Source: Chara braunii
Lineage: Eukaryota; Streptophyta; Charophyceae; Charales; Characeae
Assembly: GCA_003427395.1 (NCBI GenBank)
Contig: BFEA01000011.1
Span: 2,086,916-2,109,790, forward strand
Length of the DNA stretch: 22,875 bases
Direction of reading: 5' to 3'
Below are positions 8,118 through 16,047 of this stretch, one piece after another; within the stretch, counting starts at the first letter, position 1; each line of letters opens with the position of its first letter. The notes under the pieces are model-generated. The model was given only the letters and a program-made list of their open reading frames with translations. It ran no database searches and was not told the origin of the DNA. The position numbers and the translations under genes were made by a program.

Positions 8118-9406
8118 CCGGTATGCTAGATGACGCAAAGAAGTATGTGGAGACCTGCCAGATCTGTCAGCGGGACAAGCTGCAAACTCAAGCAGTGCTT
8201 GGGTTGCTGAAGCCCTTGCCCATCCCCGTTGGTCCGGGACAGAGTGTTTCCATCGATTTCATGGACACCGTGGTAACCAGTAGGAGTGGCAAGAGGCTCA
8301 TCTTTGTCATCATAGACTGATTCACCAAATATGCTAGACTGATTGCTATGCCAGAGACGGCGAGGACTGAACACGTCATCAAGTTGTTTATGGACAACTG
8401 GGTGCGTGATTTTGGACTGCCAAAGTCAATCGTTAGTGACAGAGATGTCCGATTCACAAGCGAGCTGTGGAAGAAGTCTGCTGAACAAATGGGCAGTCAA
8501 CTTCAGATGACTTCTGGGAATCATCTCGAAGCCAACGAACAGGCCGAACAGATGAACAGAGTTGTACAACATCTGCTAAGGCATTACATCAAGCCCAACC
8601 AGGATGACTGGGATGAGAAATTGCCTCTCATCGCCAGCCTGTACAACAACGATGTACACAACAGTATCGGCGTCAGTCCTAACCAGCTGCACTTGGGATG
8701 GAAGCCTAGATCACCGTTGGACTTCCTCCTGCCTGAAAACCAACCCTCTGCAACTCCGGGCACACTTGAGTATGGTGTGCAGTATGAGAAGTTGCTACAG
8801 CAAGCTGTCGAGCACATCAGGAAATCTCAGGAAGCAATGATTGCCTCTGAGAACAAACATCGTCGACAGTCCGCATTTCAGGTAGGGGAACGTGTTTGGG
8901 TTAAGGGTAGTGAGCTAGGACAGGAATTCGGTATCTCTCGAAAACTAATGCCACAGTATTTTGGTCCCTGGGAAGTCCTGGACATCGTTGGGGATGATTT
9001 GGATGGTCCTTCCTATGTTATCCGTATCCCTTGTCACTTGCGCACTTACCCTACTTTTCACGCCTCAAAGCTCGCAGCTTTCGCTGAGACAGATCAATTT
9101 CCTTCAAGGAGATCAATGCTGCCCCCATCCATGGATGGCCACGTGGACGTCGACGACATACTGGAACACAAAGATACGCCTGTTCCAAGACCTCAGGGCC
9201 GAGGAAGACCTCCGAAACCCAGAAGAGAGTACAGAGTCAGATTCAGGCATCGCACGGATCCTAAAGAAGATCGATGGTTCACCAAAGAGGAACTTCTTGA
9301 AACAGCACCTCAGGTGGAAACTGAATATGGAAGACAGCTAAAGAGGAAGGCACCTGCGAAGTTAGCATCTCATCAGACTTTCGAAGCTAAGGGGGATGGA
9401 ATGTGA
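8118..9406 (+). pseudogene. Integrase core and C-terminal chromodomain of pol
   Basis: Third reading frame. Integrase inserts the cDNA into the genome. The Cys half of the zinc finger (CQICQRDK) is followed by the DDE core: VSIDFMDT, then IVSDRDVRFTSELW, then the Glu in ANEQAEQMNR. LMPQYFGPWEVLDIVG is the GPY/F-type module. The last 80 residues, from VDVDDILEHK through EYRVRFRHRTDPKEDRWFTKEELL, have the pattern of a chromodomain, which in chromoviruses directs insertion to marked chromatin. TGA at 8318-8320 lies in FVIID-FTKYARL, where relatives have Arg, so CGA to TGA fits. From 8321 the frame is open to the natural stop at 9404-9406, which overlaps the start of the LTR. Confidence 0.9.
9389..9401 (+). 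promoter_or_regulatory. Polypurine tract of the plus-strand element
   Basis: AAGGGGGATGGAA lies directly before TGTGAGG, the presumed start of the 3' LTR. Purine tracts at this place prime plus-strand DNA synthesis in LTR elements. The integrase stop codon lies two bases into the LTR, an arrangement common in chromoviruses. Confidence 0.75.
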
Positions 9407-9767
9407 GGATTGAGCCCTCAACGGGGCCATGCCGACATGCATAGGTTCTGGGCATAGGCCCCCAACAAGTCTTGTGCCCACCCTAAGTGAGGGCGGGCCA
9501 GATTATCCACGAGAGACCTTCATTCAGCATTTCACAAAGTGGGTATCAGACAGTTGCCGCACGCCAGTTGGTTGGAGTGCATCGTGAACCTCAGACCCCT
9601 GCAAAGGCTGTTGAGCCCAGGGCCACGGTTGGTTGAGCACTGGGCGACAGTCTGTGAGGCCGACACATCACACATTGGTCCCTGGCCTCGGAAAAGCAGT
9701 ATTTCGTCGCAGAGGCCGAGTAAGCCAATGGGAAACCGGTACAGGGTCTGAATCTGGACAACGGCCC

Positions 9768-9775
9768 TAGTATAA
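9768..9775 (+). promoter_or_regulatory. TATA-like element in LTR
   Basis: AGTATAAG inside the LTR, about 370 bp from its start, is a reasonable place for the U3/R boundary. Motif match only. Confidence 0.3.
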
Positions 9776-9981
9776 GGGGTGCAACTGTATTACCTGGGCC
9801 CCATCTCCATTGGGCCTGGGTACAGGTACTGGGGCCCAAGCGCAGGCTCAAGGGAAACCGCCCACACTCAACACTGGCATATAGGCAGAGCAGGCGAGTG
9901 GGCAGGGATCTAGGCCATTGAGAGCAAGGCTGGCACGCTGTTGCATGGCGAGGTGCTGCGCTGCGCTAGGCTAAGAGACGG

Positions 9982-10198
9982 CAGGCTGGCGCTAAGCGGT
10001 AGAGCACAGCCTGGGCGCAGGGCGCTGGCAGCCATAGCCAGGCTGCATGGGAGCGTTGGAGGAGGTGAGGGCGAAGGTGGTTCTTCAGGGGATAGAAGGG
10101 CGATATGTAGGATAACAAGGGAGAGTGAGGGACAAGAGAGAGTGACGTACATGGTGGAAGAGGAGGTCGGCATTGGTGTTGACGTCATCAATAGCTGG
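9982..10198 (+). repeat. Repeat R, copy 1 (inside LTR)
   Basis: Opens AGGCTGGCGCTAAGCGG and runs through GGATAACAAGGGAGAGTGAG to a GGCATTGGTGTTGACGTCAT segment. Copies 2 and 3 are at 12111-12362 and 12530-12686, same orientation. Confidence 0.9.
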
Positions 10199-10462
10199 TC
10201 GTCAAGTCGTTTGGTCGCTTCCGTGACTGTAATTGTAGGATAGGCCGCCTGGCGCCATTCAAGAGAGGGGGCTACTTCGGGTTATGTTGTTGGTGTTGCC
10301 CGATTGGGCTTGGACATTGACTCACGACTTTTGTTGTATCGTTCTCAAATGGATGGTTGCCTGGTTCCGATGTTTTATCTGCTCTTGCTTTGACTACTTG
10401 GACTTCAGTGTGATTTGCAATTGGGATTTTTGTGCTTCATCCACATTCATGTTCCTTGCAAT

Positions 10463-10480
10463 TTGGTATCGGAGCTGGTT
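10463..10480 (+). promoter_or_regulatory. Primer-binding site, initiator-Met tRNA type
   Basis: TTGGTATCGGAGCTGGTT differs at one base from the TGGTATCAGAGC core typical of plant LTR elements, which is complementary to the 3' end of tRNA-iMet. It lies two bases after the LTR's terminal CA. A PBS after an LTR marks that LTR as a 5' LTR, although the same LTR is preceded by a complete pol and polypurine tract. Confidence 0.7.
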
Positions 10481-10639
10481 CGATTCGCCGCTTACCTTGG
10501 TGCGTCGGCGTTATACAGACTTGGTTCGTTGACGATGCTTCTTCGCAGTTGGTTCTTGTGTCGTCGGGCCAAAAATAGGCGCACGACCTGGGTAGAGAGG
10601 TGTGCGCCGAAAGGTTATACGGCTTGGGATGCCGTGGTG

Positions 10640-11140
10640 ACGACAGAATGTATGTATGGTGATGGGAGCATGCTGATGTGGCATTTGGCTGAGGTGGCAC
10701 TGCATTGCATTGTGGGTGGTACCGAGGCTACGACCGGTCATCAAATGCACAGTCGGCTCAATTGTTGATAAATCTATGGTTGGGGGAAGCTATCTCCAGG
10801 TACATTGTTCCCTTACCTAATCTACCCTCTCAATCTCTTCTTACCACGAAGAAGTGAGTCCAACTCGAGAGTCCTCTATTTTGGTGAGGTGTTGTGAGTG
10901 CTCTCCCTTGAGAGACGACAATCTTCCCCGTGGTGCATCTGGAAGGAGAAAGGGCAGTGCGTCTGAAGGGCCCTGGTCGAAGCACATGGGTCACGGTCAC
11001 CATGCCAACCCAATGGGATTAGTACACNCATGCGATGGTGCTTTGTCCATTGGGGCTCTTTGCTGCGCTGATAGAGGGGTGTGCAGACTGAACAGGCTTA
11101 TGCAGACGCTCCTAGACCGTCTATAAACATTTTTGGATGG
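10640..11140 (+). repeat. Repeat S, copy 1
   Basis: About 500 bp starting near CGACAGAATGTATGTATGG and ending with the GACCGTCTATAAACATTT segment. Copy 2 is at 11558-11987. Copy 1 carries about 55-60 extra bp (near 10986-11047), containing the ambiguous base at 11028. It follows the PBS by about 160 bp, so it would be leader or degraded gag of the downstream unit. Short open frames are not recognised. Confidence 0.85.
11028..11028. other. Ambiguous base N
   Basis: Single N in the segment of repeat S copy 1 that copy 2 lacks. Confidence 0.99.
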
Positions 11141-11557
11141 GGTTCCGATCTGTCCACTGGCTGTGATCGTCGTCCTGATTGCGACGTTAAATAATTCCTG
11201 AGCGACCTTGGGGGCAATCCTTAAATAAGCCTCTTGATCAGCCAGATCAATCGGACGTAAGGCTCGTTGCACGCGAGGATAAAGAACGAGCAATCGGTAT
11301 GTTGGATTGAGGGGAGGGTAGGTTCCAATTGGTGCTCAACTGAAAACGCAACCATATCCACTGTTCATACATCTGCAACATAATTTAGTTTTATTTTTGA
11401 TTAGTTGGTTGACAGACTGCTAACACCTCACATACAGCTTAGTTTAGGACTGTATACCATATCCAGTTCTATGCAAAGCTTTTGTAAGTGAACTAATCTG
11501 GATAAAATTAGATTATGTTTACAGTCTTTGTGAATGTTGTACGGAATTAGTTTAGGA
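11141..11557. other. Spacer between S copies; no gene
   Basis: Turns AT-rich from about 11340 (TTAGTTTATTTTTGATTAG and similar). GTTTAGGAC occurs twice, near 11442 and 11551, next to sequence that then enters S copy 2. Nothing else identified. Confidence 0.5.
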
Positions 11558-11987
11558 CGGCAGAATGTATGTATGGTGATGAGAGCATATTGATGTGTCA
11601 TTTGGCTAAGGTGGCACTACATTGCATTGTGGGTGGTACCGAGGCTACGGCCGGTCATCAAATGCACATTCGGCTGAATTGGTGATAAGTCTGTGGTTGG
11701 GGGCAGCTATTCCAGGTACGTTGTTCCCTTACCTTATCTACCCTCTCAATCTCTTCTTACCGCGCGAGGAAGTGAGTCCAACTCGAGAGTCCTCTCTTTT
11801 GGTGAGGTGTTGTGAGCGCTTTTCCTTGAGAGACGACAATCTTCTCGGTGGTGCATCTAGAAGGAGAAAGGGCGGTGCCTCTGAAGGGCCCTGGTCGAAG
11901 TACATTGGGGCTCTTTGCTGCGCTGATAGAGGGGTGTGCGGATGAACAGGCTTATGCAGACGCTCCTAAACCGGCCATAAACATTTC
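11558..11987 (+). repeat. Repeat S, copy 2
   Basis: Second copy of the 10640-11140 unit, differing by scattered, mostly transition, changes. It lacks the internal 55-60 bp and ends with the same GCTGCGCTGATAGAGG ... GACGCTCCTA block (repeat T). Confidence 0.85.
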
Positions 11988-12530
11988 TGGAGGTCGGCAT
12001 TGGTGTTGACATAGTTTCGGAGGTCTTCCTCGACTGAACAGGCTCCAAGACCGCTGCGCTGATAGAGCGGTGTGCTGACTGAACAGGCTCCTAGACCGTC
12101 TATAATTTTGGAGGCTGGCGCTAAGCGGTAGAGCGCAGCCTGGGCGCAGGGCGCTGGCAGCCATAGCCAGGCTGCATGGGAGTGCTGGAGGAGGTGAGAG
12201 TGAAGTGGTTCTTCGGGGGATAGAAGGGCGTTGTGTAGGATAACAAGGCATATCTCTGTGTTCCAGGGCGCTGTGTAGGATAACAAGGGAGAGTGAGGGA
12301 CAAGAGAGAGTGATGTACCTGGTGGAAGAGGAGGTCGACATTGGTGTTGACGTCATCACTAGAGAGAGTGACGTACCTGGTGGAAGAGGAGATCTTCATT
12401 ACTGGAGGTTGGCATTGGTGTTGACATAGTTTCGGAGGTCTTCCTCGACTGAACAGGCTCCAAGACCGCTGCGCTGATAGAGGGGTGTGCGAACTGAACA
12501 GGCTCCTAGACCGTCAGTAAGCATTTTTTG
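11917..12530 (+). repeat. Repeat T copies and a 415-419-bp tandem duplication
   Basis: The block GCTGCGCTGATAGAG, GGTGTGC, CTGAACAGGCTCCTAGACCG recurs at 11062, 11917, 12053 and 12468. In addition, the segment beginning GACATAGTTTCGGAGGTC at 12008 recurs at 12423, and repeat R at 12111 recurs at 12530. So a unit of about 415-419 bp carrying T plus R is tandemly repeated, with the second copy truncated at 12686. Confidence 0.8.
12111..12362 (+). repeat. Repeat R, copy 2, with internal duplication
   Basis: Matches LTR segment 9982-10198 but carries a short internal duplication: the TGTGTAGGATAACAAGG block appears at 12231 and again at 12271. It ends in the GACGTCATCA motif also seen in copy 1. 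Confidence 0.85.
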
Positions 12531-12686
12531 AGGCTGGCGCTATGCGGTAGAGCGCAGCCTGGGCGCAGGGCGCTGACAGCCATAGCCAAGCTGCATGGGA
12601 GCGCTGGAGGAGGTGAGGGCGAAGGTGGTTCTTCGCGGGATAGAAGGGCCCTGTGTAGGATAACAAGGGAGAGTGAGGGACAAGAC
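12530..12686 (+). repeat. Repeat R, copy 3, truncated
   Basis: Matches the first about 157 bp of repeat R, up to GAGAGTGAGGGACAAGA, then switches at 12686/12687 to the leader of a minus-strand element. This is a recombination or insertion breakpoint. Confidence 0.85.
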
Positions 12687-12949
12687 CCTTTTTCCTCATT
12701 CTGCCTTCGCCAACCCCGTGTCCGAGCTCCACGGCCACGACCGCTACCTCTTTCTTCATTGATCTGCACGACCGGTCTTGTATCACTAAACTCTCTCTCT
12801 CACTTCGTGGTCGTCTTCCTTGCAGGTACGCGTCACTTCTCCGCAGCGCAACTATGGTGGGTTTCCGTTTTGACAGCGCTCCTCAACTGTGGCGCCCTAC
12901 GGCGCGCTTCTCTCTCTAGTTGCAACTACGACGGCGCATGGGATAGCGG
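12687..12949 (-). pseudogene. Leader and truncated start of a minus-strand LTR-element protein
   Basis: Read leftwards from the PBS at 12950-12967 this is an untranslated leader of about 180 bp. A short frame with ATG at 12769 follows, coding MQINEERGSGRGRGARTRGW and a few more residues. The Gly/Arg-rich start resembles the basic N-terminal part of some retroelement Gag proteins but is too short to assign. The frame runs out of element sequence at 12687, where repeat R copy 3 begins. The longer plus-strand frame over the same DNA (12528-12962) crosses this breakpoint and is not credible. Confidence 0.4.
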
Positions 12950-12967
12950 GTACCAACTCTGATACCA
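12950..12967 (-). promoter_or_regulatory. Primer-binding site of a minus-strand LTR element
   Basis: On the minus strand TTGGTATCAGAGTTGGTA contains an exact TGGTATCAGAG, the usual plant tRNA-iMet PBS core. It shows that an LTR element in minus orientation has its 5' LTR to the right and its body to the left. Confidence 0.75.
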
Positions 12968-13483
12968 ATACAATTAGACTCACTTTCACTCACGCCTCAC
13001 ATGTATGTAAATAGATCGCACAGCAATTGGCGTCAAGCGCCCACTCAGAACTCAGAGATATAGTAACCAAGAGTGCAACCCTGGTACAGGTTCACTGCAA
13101 ATGGCTACGGCGACACATTGTCTATACAACTCTCTATTCACCACTTGTTGTTCGCCCACAGGATTCCCCTTGGATATTCCATACGCATCACACTGCACAC
13201 TCACGCACGCCCGCACACACCTAGGGCTATGGTCGCCGTAGCAGTCCATTATTACCACGCTATCACGCTATCTCCTTCCCAACCCGCTTTGGCTACGGCC
13301 AGCTGCAGAGCTCCTCACACAATTGCTCGGGCGTCGCTTCCGCATGGCTCATGAAGAAATGGATGCATGGCTGGGCGCCGCCTCTTAAACCACCAATACC
13401 TCGCCCTGCTTGAGAAAAATGACACGGTTGTATACGCGTCACGTTGGGCGGGGTACCCACCAGGGTGCGACCGGTAGCCCACA
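12968..13483 (-). mobile_element. Candidate 5' LTR of the minus-strand element
   Basis: The region just 5' of the minus-strand PBS. A possible LTR start is TGTGGGCTACC at 13483 reading left, giving about 515 bp, but the inner end (AATTGTA) is not a canonical CA and no second copy is in the window. There is no credible coding frame. The limits are a proposal. Confidence 0.35.
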
Positions 13484-13493
13484 AAAAACAGGC

Positions 13494-13595
13494 AAAAAAA
13501 AAAAAAAAAACCGAAAACAAAAACAGACCACGAAATCAAACAGACGGGCGAACGGGGCCGGGGAAGGAAGGGGAAGAGAGAGAGAGAGAGAGAGA
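13494..13595. repeat. Poly-A tract and (GA)n tract
   Basis: A run of about 17 A near 13494-13511 is followed by A/C-rich sequence and then (GA)n at about 13575-13595. Confidence 0.9.
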
Positions 13596-13610
13596 TTGTC
13601 GTTGAAATGA

Positions 13611-13646
13611 GAATGAATCTTTCGCGTTATCGCGGAAGATTCGTTC
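13611..13646. repeat. Hairpin H1 flanking the large palindrome
   Basis: GAATGAATCTTTCGCG pairs with CGCGGAAGATTCGTTC around a TTAT loop: 16 of 16 positions pair, two as G-T wobbles. It is related to H2 at 13784-13815, with the same outer stem and a different, still paired, inner stem. Confidence 0.85.
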
Positions 13647-13648
13647 CC

Positions 13649-13734
13649 AGAGAGAGAGAGAGAGAGAGAGCGTCAGCCAATGTCTGATGCCGAGTTTGGT
13701 GCACCAAACTCGGCGTCAGACACTGGCTGACGCC

Positions 13735-13754
<20 letters not shown>
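13649..13754. repeat. Large inverted repeat, 53-bp arms, no spacer
   Basis: The centre is TTTGGTGCACCAAA between 13701 and 13702. The unique parts of the arms (13671-13701 and 13702-13732) pair except for one A-C mismatch and one wobble. They extend into (AG)n on the left and (CT)n on the right, with one more mismatch. As RNA or extruded DNA it would be a very stable hairpin. Palindromes without a spacer are usually unstable in genomes, so it may be recent or maintained. The right CT tract continues to 13782. Confidence 0.9.
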
Positions 13755-13765
<11 letters not shown>

Positions 13766-13783
13766 TCTCTCTCTCTCTCTTTC

Positions 13784-13815
13784 ATGAATCTTCCTCTTTA
13801 TCGAGGAAGATTCGT
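13784..13815. repeat. Hairpin H2 flanking the large palindrome
   Basis: GAATCTTCCTC (13786-13796) pairs perfectly with GAGGAAGATTC (13803-13813) around TTTATC, extended by two more outer pairs. It is a direct-repeat relative of H1; its inner stem differs from H1 on both arms in a compensating way. Confidence 0.85.
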
Positions 13816-13855
13816 TCTCGATGGAAACGTCTGAATCGGAGTGAATCGTGATTTC

Positions 13856-13856
<1 letters not shown>

Positions 13857-13891
<35 letters not shown>
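13857..13891. repeat. Poly-T tract, T35
   Basis: Thirty-five consecutive T, followed to about 13941 by further T-rich sequence. It makes the poly-Lys seen in minus-strand translation, which is not a protein. Confidence 0.95.
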
Positions 13892-13963
13892 CTGATTGTT
13901 GTCCTCGTTTTTTTTTTGTTTTTTTCTTTTCTTTCTTTTTTCCAGTTGTGTACTACCAGTTGT

Positions 13964-14050
13964 CCGAGGCTCGACATTAAAGTCGAGGCTCGGCAAGGAC
14001 CGGCCTACCGGTAGCCTGAGCCACGGGCCTTAACAACCAGTAGGTACTGG
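13964..14050. repeat. Cluster of three small hairpins
   Basis: CCGAGGCTCGAC with GTCGAGGCTCGG (13964-13993; 12-bp stem, one mismatch, loop ATTAAA); GGCCTACCGGTAGCC near 14001-14015; ACCAGT-AGGT-ACTGGT near 14035-14050. Their role is unknown. They continue the palindrome-rich character of the preceding 350 bp. Confidence 0.6.
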
Positions 14051-14055
14051 TGGTT

Positions 14056-15889
14056 TAATTTATACTTTTATGGCTCGCTGGTCAGACCCCCTTCTTCCCT
14101 TGCCGGTGGTGCCCACAGTCCCATGCGGTGCTTGCTTGACCGGACTGACTGGGATTGAGACTAGTGACTACACGGGGATGTACCGCCGACTCACTGTAAT
14201 CGCACCGCTAGCCTATCTCGTTAGAACGAGCAACACACCGCCCCCAAGTAAGTCTCCAAGAGTGCATCCGTCCCTCCCCCGCTACTTTTATCAACAGGCG
14301 TCATGAAGTTTTGGATGCATTTTCTGCTAAAACAAGGGTAGGTTCATTGTCGTTTCCTCAGCCCCCTCACCCCCATGCAGCTCCTACCTTTAATATCTCA
14401 AAATCTAGCCACTAACCTCTAAGACTAACCTCGCGATCTACCTCGCAGCATCCAAAACCCCCCATTTAGCATTTTGAATCAAGCAAATCGGAAACGAAAT
14501 GACCGTACTATTGCAATTTCACTCTCTATTTTCTCCATTTTTGCGCACAAACTTTTCTATTAATCTTTCTTCTTACTAGTTTTTTTCCGAATCTGACTCC
14601 ATAATCAGAATCGCCCTGGTCGAAAACCCTTCTATAGCAACTTTCCCCGCTCGTTTCCATCAAGGAACGAGCGGGACACGCGTTCTTACCTCCTGCCATG
14701 CCCACTTCTCACTACTTCTTTCTCTGCCTTTGCTCCCGGAGGCACCCAGCGCCCACCCGCGTCCGGGTTCATCCATCATTCTACCACTAACCTTTCCAGT
14801 ACTCCGCTGCCTGTTTTTCACTCTTTGCGACCTCTTCCGGCTGGAGCAGCGTTGATGGCAGCAAGCCCTGCAACGACTGGTAAACAGGTCCGACCGTTCA
14901 GCCACCTTGAGGGAGCTTTGGAGTGTGACCAGCGTAGCAGTACCACCACAGGCCTCCCCGCGACACTTTTTGCCTTTACTGCGGCAGCCCCTGGCTTCCA
15001 CTGTGGCGTTCCCTGACCTAGGTTGTGCCCAGCCTGGCCTACTTTGCTCATCCTTACCCCCCTTCCTCCAAGCCTGGGCCCGACCACGGCCCGCATTCCA
15101 ACCATCCATAGGTGTGCCCACCTCGCTTAGTCTTTCGGGTCAGCTGTCGGTCCCGGAATCGATACCGGATTCTCCAAAAAAAGAGTAAGACCAATGGATA
15201 GGGGAGGAAAAATCGACCCGTACTTCCTTGGGCCGCGACCAGACCCCCTCAACAAAACTAAGGGGGATAGTCCCATGGGAACCTCAACCCCTTAGCTCCT
15301 CCAACGCTCCACCGCTCCTGCGCCGTCGCCCGCTGGCCTTGATCCTCGCACCTCCGTGTCATAAGTCTAGTGTCGTAACCCATAAGGCTAAGCCCAAGCC
15401 TGAGACCAGCGTGCGCCAAATCCAATATAAGGTGATGCAACACAGTGCTTAGGCCTCAGAAAACAGCCTCAGCCTCATCTCCACCTACAACCAAGTGTGC
15501 GGTCGCTAGGCGTCCGCACCGGCTTGCCCAAATTACGTCGTGGATGCCCTACGCACCACCATGTGCAGCAGACCTACTGCCGGTTAGGCGTGGTGAGCCA
15601 TAGTCAAACCTCTTGATCCTTAGTCCAATCGGTTCCTTAATCAAACACAAGGAGAAAAAATCACTCGCGCGCCTTAAAAATGCGCGCCCACTCGCCTCCT
15701 TTATTCAGACAACCCTTAGCCTGCGTACGGACGACCACCGCAGTCTGCGCAGACCCTCAAAGATTCCAATTTAATTTAGCTTTCTGTCACTTCAAAAAAA
15801 CAGGGCGGATACCCTTATCAGGGTATTCGCACCGACAACTTACCGAACCATATTAAACGACGTCCCCGTCGCTTCGCCAAATCAGAAAG
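14056..15889. other. No recognisable gene; partly open proline/serine-rich frames
   Basis: On the plus strand one frame is open from about 14863 to 15452 apart from a TAA at 15186-15188 (WQQALQRLVNRSDRS..., later Pro/Ser-rich). A second starts at ATG 15194 (MDRGGKIDPYFLGPRPDPLN...) and meets a TAG at about 15292. An unrelated basic minus-strand frame covers 14660-15121. I recognise none of these. They could be remnants of a retroelement gag or chance frames in GC-rich DNA. Confidence 0.4.
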
Positions 15890-15898
15890 CTATAAATA
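15890..15898 (+). promoter_or_regulatory. Strong TATA-box match
   Basis: CTATAAATA is an excellent match to the plant TATA consensus. No open reading frame begins in a sensible place downstream, so it may be the promoter of a decayed LTR rather than of a gene. Confidence 0.4.
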
Positions 15899-15995
15899 CA
15901 TCCATACTCCAAATGCCGACGAGAAAGGAACCCATCCGATTAGCCGACAGACTCAGGTTCGAGGCCTCCATCAATCTCTGCCAACACAACTATAT

Positions 15996-16047
15996 GCCGC
16001 CAGGATTTTAACTTGGGTCTTCATTGTCCTAACACTAGGACGTTGGT
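15996..16047 (-). ncRNA. tRNA-like fragment (degenerate)
   Basis: On the minus strand CACCAAC, then GTCC-TAGTGTTA-GGAC (D-arm-like), about 8 bases, then a T-arm-like CCAAG-TTAAAAT-CCTGG and GGCGGC. The T-loop lacks the usual C (TTAAAAT for TTCAAAT) and no anticodon arm separates the two arms, so this is not a working tRNA. It could be a decayed tRNA, the head of a tRNA-derived SINE, or coincidence. Confidence 0.25.

Larger units (their letters stand above)
5177..10460 (+). mobile_element. Ty3/gypsy chromodomain element, 5'-truncated and inactivated
   Basis: The order protease, RT, RNase H, integrase, chromodomain, polypurine tract, LTR on the plus strand is that of a Ty3/gypsy chromovirus. 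No 5' LTR or PBS precedes the coding part; homology seems to start near the atp9 break at 5177. Coding runs through three reading frames: about 5729-7237, 7238-8117 and 8118-9406. It is interrupted by nonsense codons at 6539, 7160, 7249, 7513, 7897 and 8318, with probable small deletions near 7235 and 8117. The copy cannot move on its own. Confidence 0.85.
9402..10460 (+). mobile_element. LTR of the plus-strand element, bounded by PPT and PBS
   Basis: Starts TGTGAGGATTG right after the polypurine tract and ends TTCCTTGCA right before a primer-binding-site match, so it has the canonical TG...CA ends and is 1,059 bp long. A TATA-like AGTATAAG is at 9768-9775. An internal part, 9982-10198, recurs at 12111-12362 and 12530-12686. 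I found no second full copy in the window, so the two ends rest on motifs rather than an LTR pair alignment. Small open frames inside are not supported. Confidence 0.65.

Noticed and set aside
8961-9341. 126-codon plus-strand frame inside integrase
   Set aside because: Off-frame shadow of the integrase and chromodomain frame, which has clear motifs.
12528-12962. 144-codon plus-strand open frame
   Set aside because: It crosses the breakpoint at 12686/12687 between repeat R and the leader of a reverse-strand element, so it joins two unrelated sequences.
13673-13996. Minus-strand frame with poly-Lys and Arg-Glu repeats
   Set aside because: Translation of the T35 and CT tracts and the palindrome; low-complexity artefact.
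14660-15121. 153-codon basic minus-strand frame
   Set aside because: No recognisable domain, competing open frames on the plus strand, composition typical of chance frames in GC-rich DNA.
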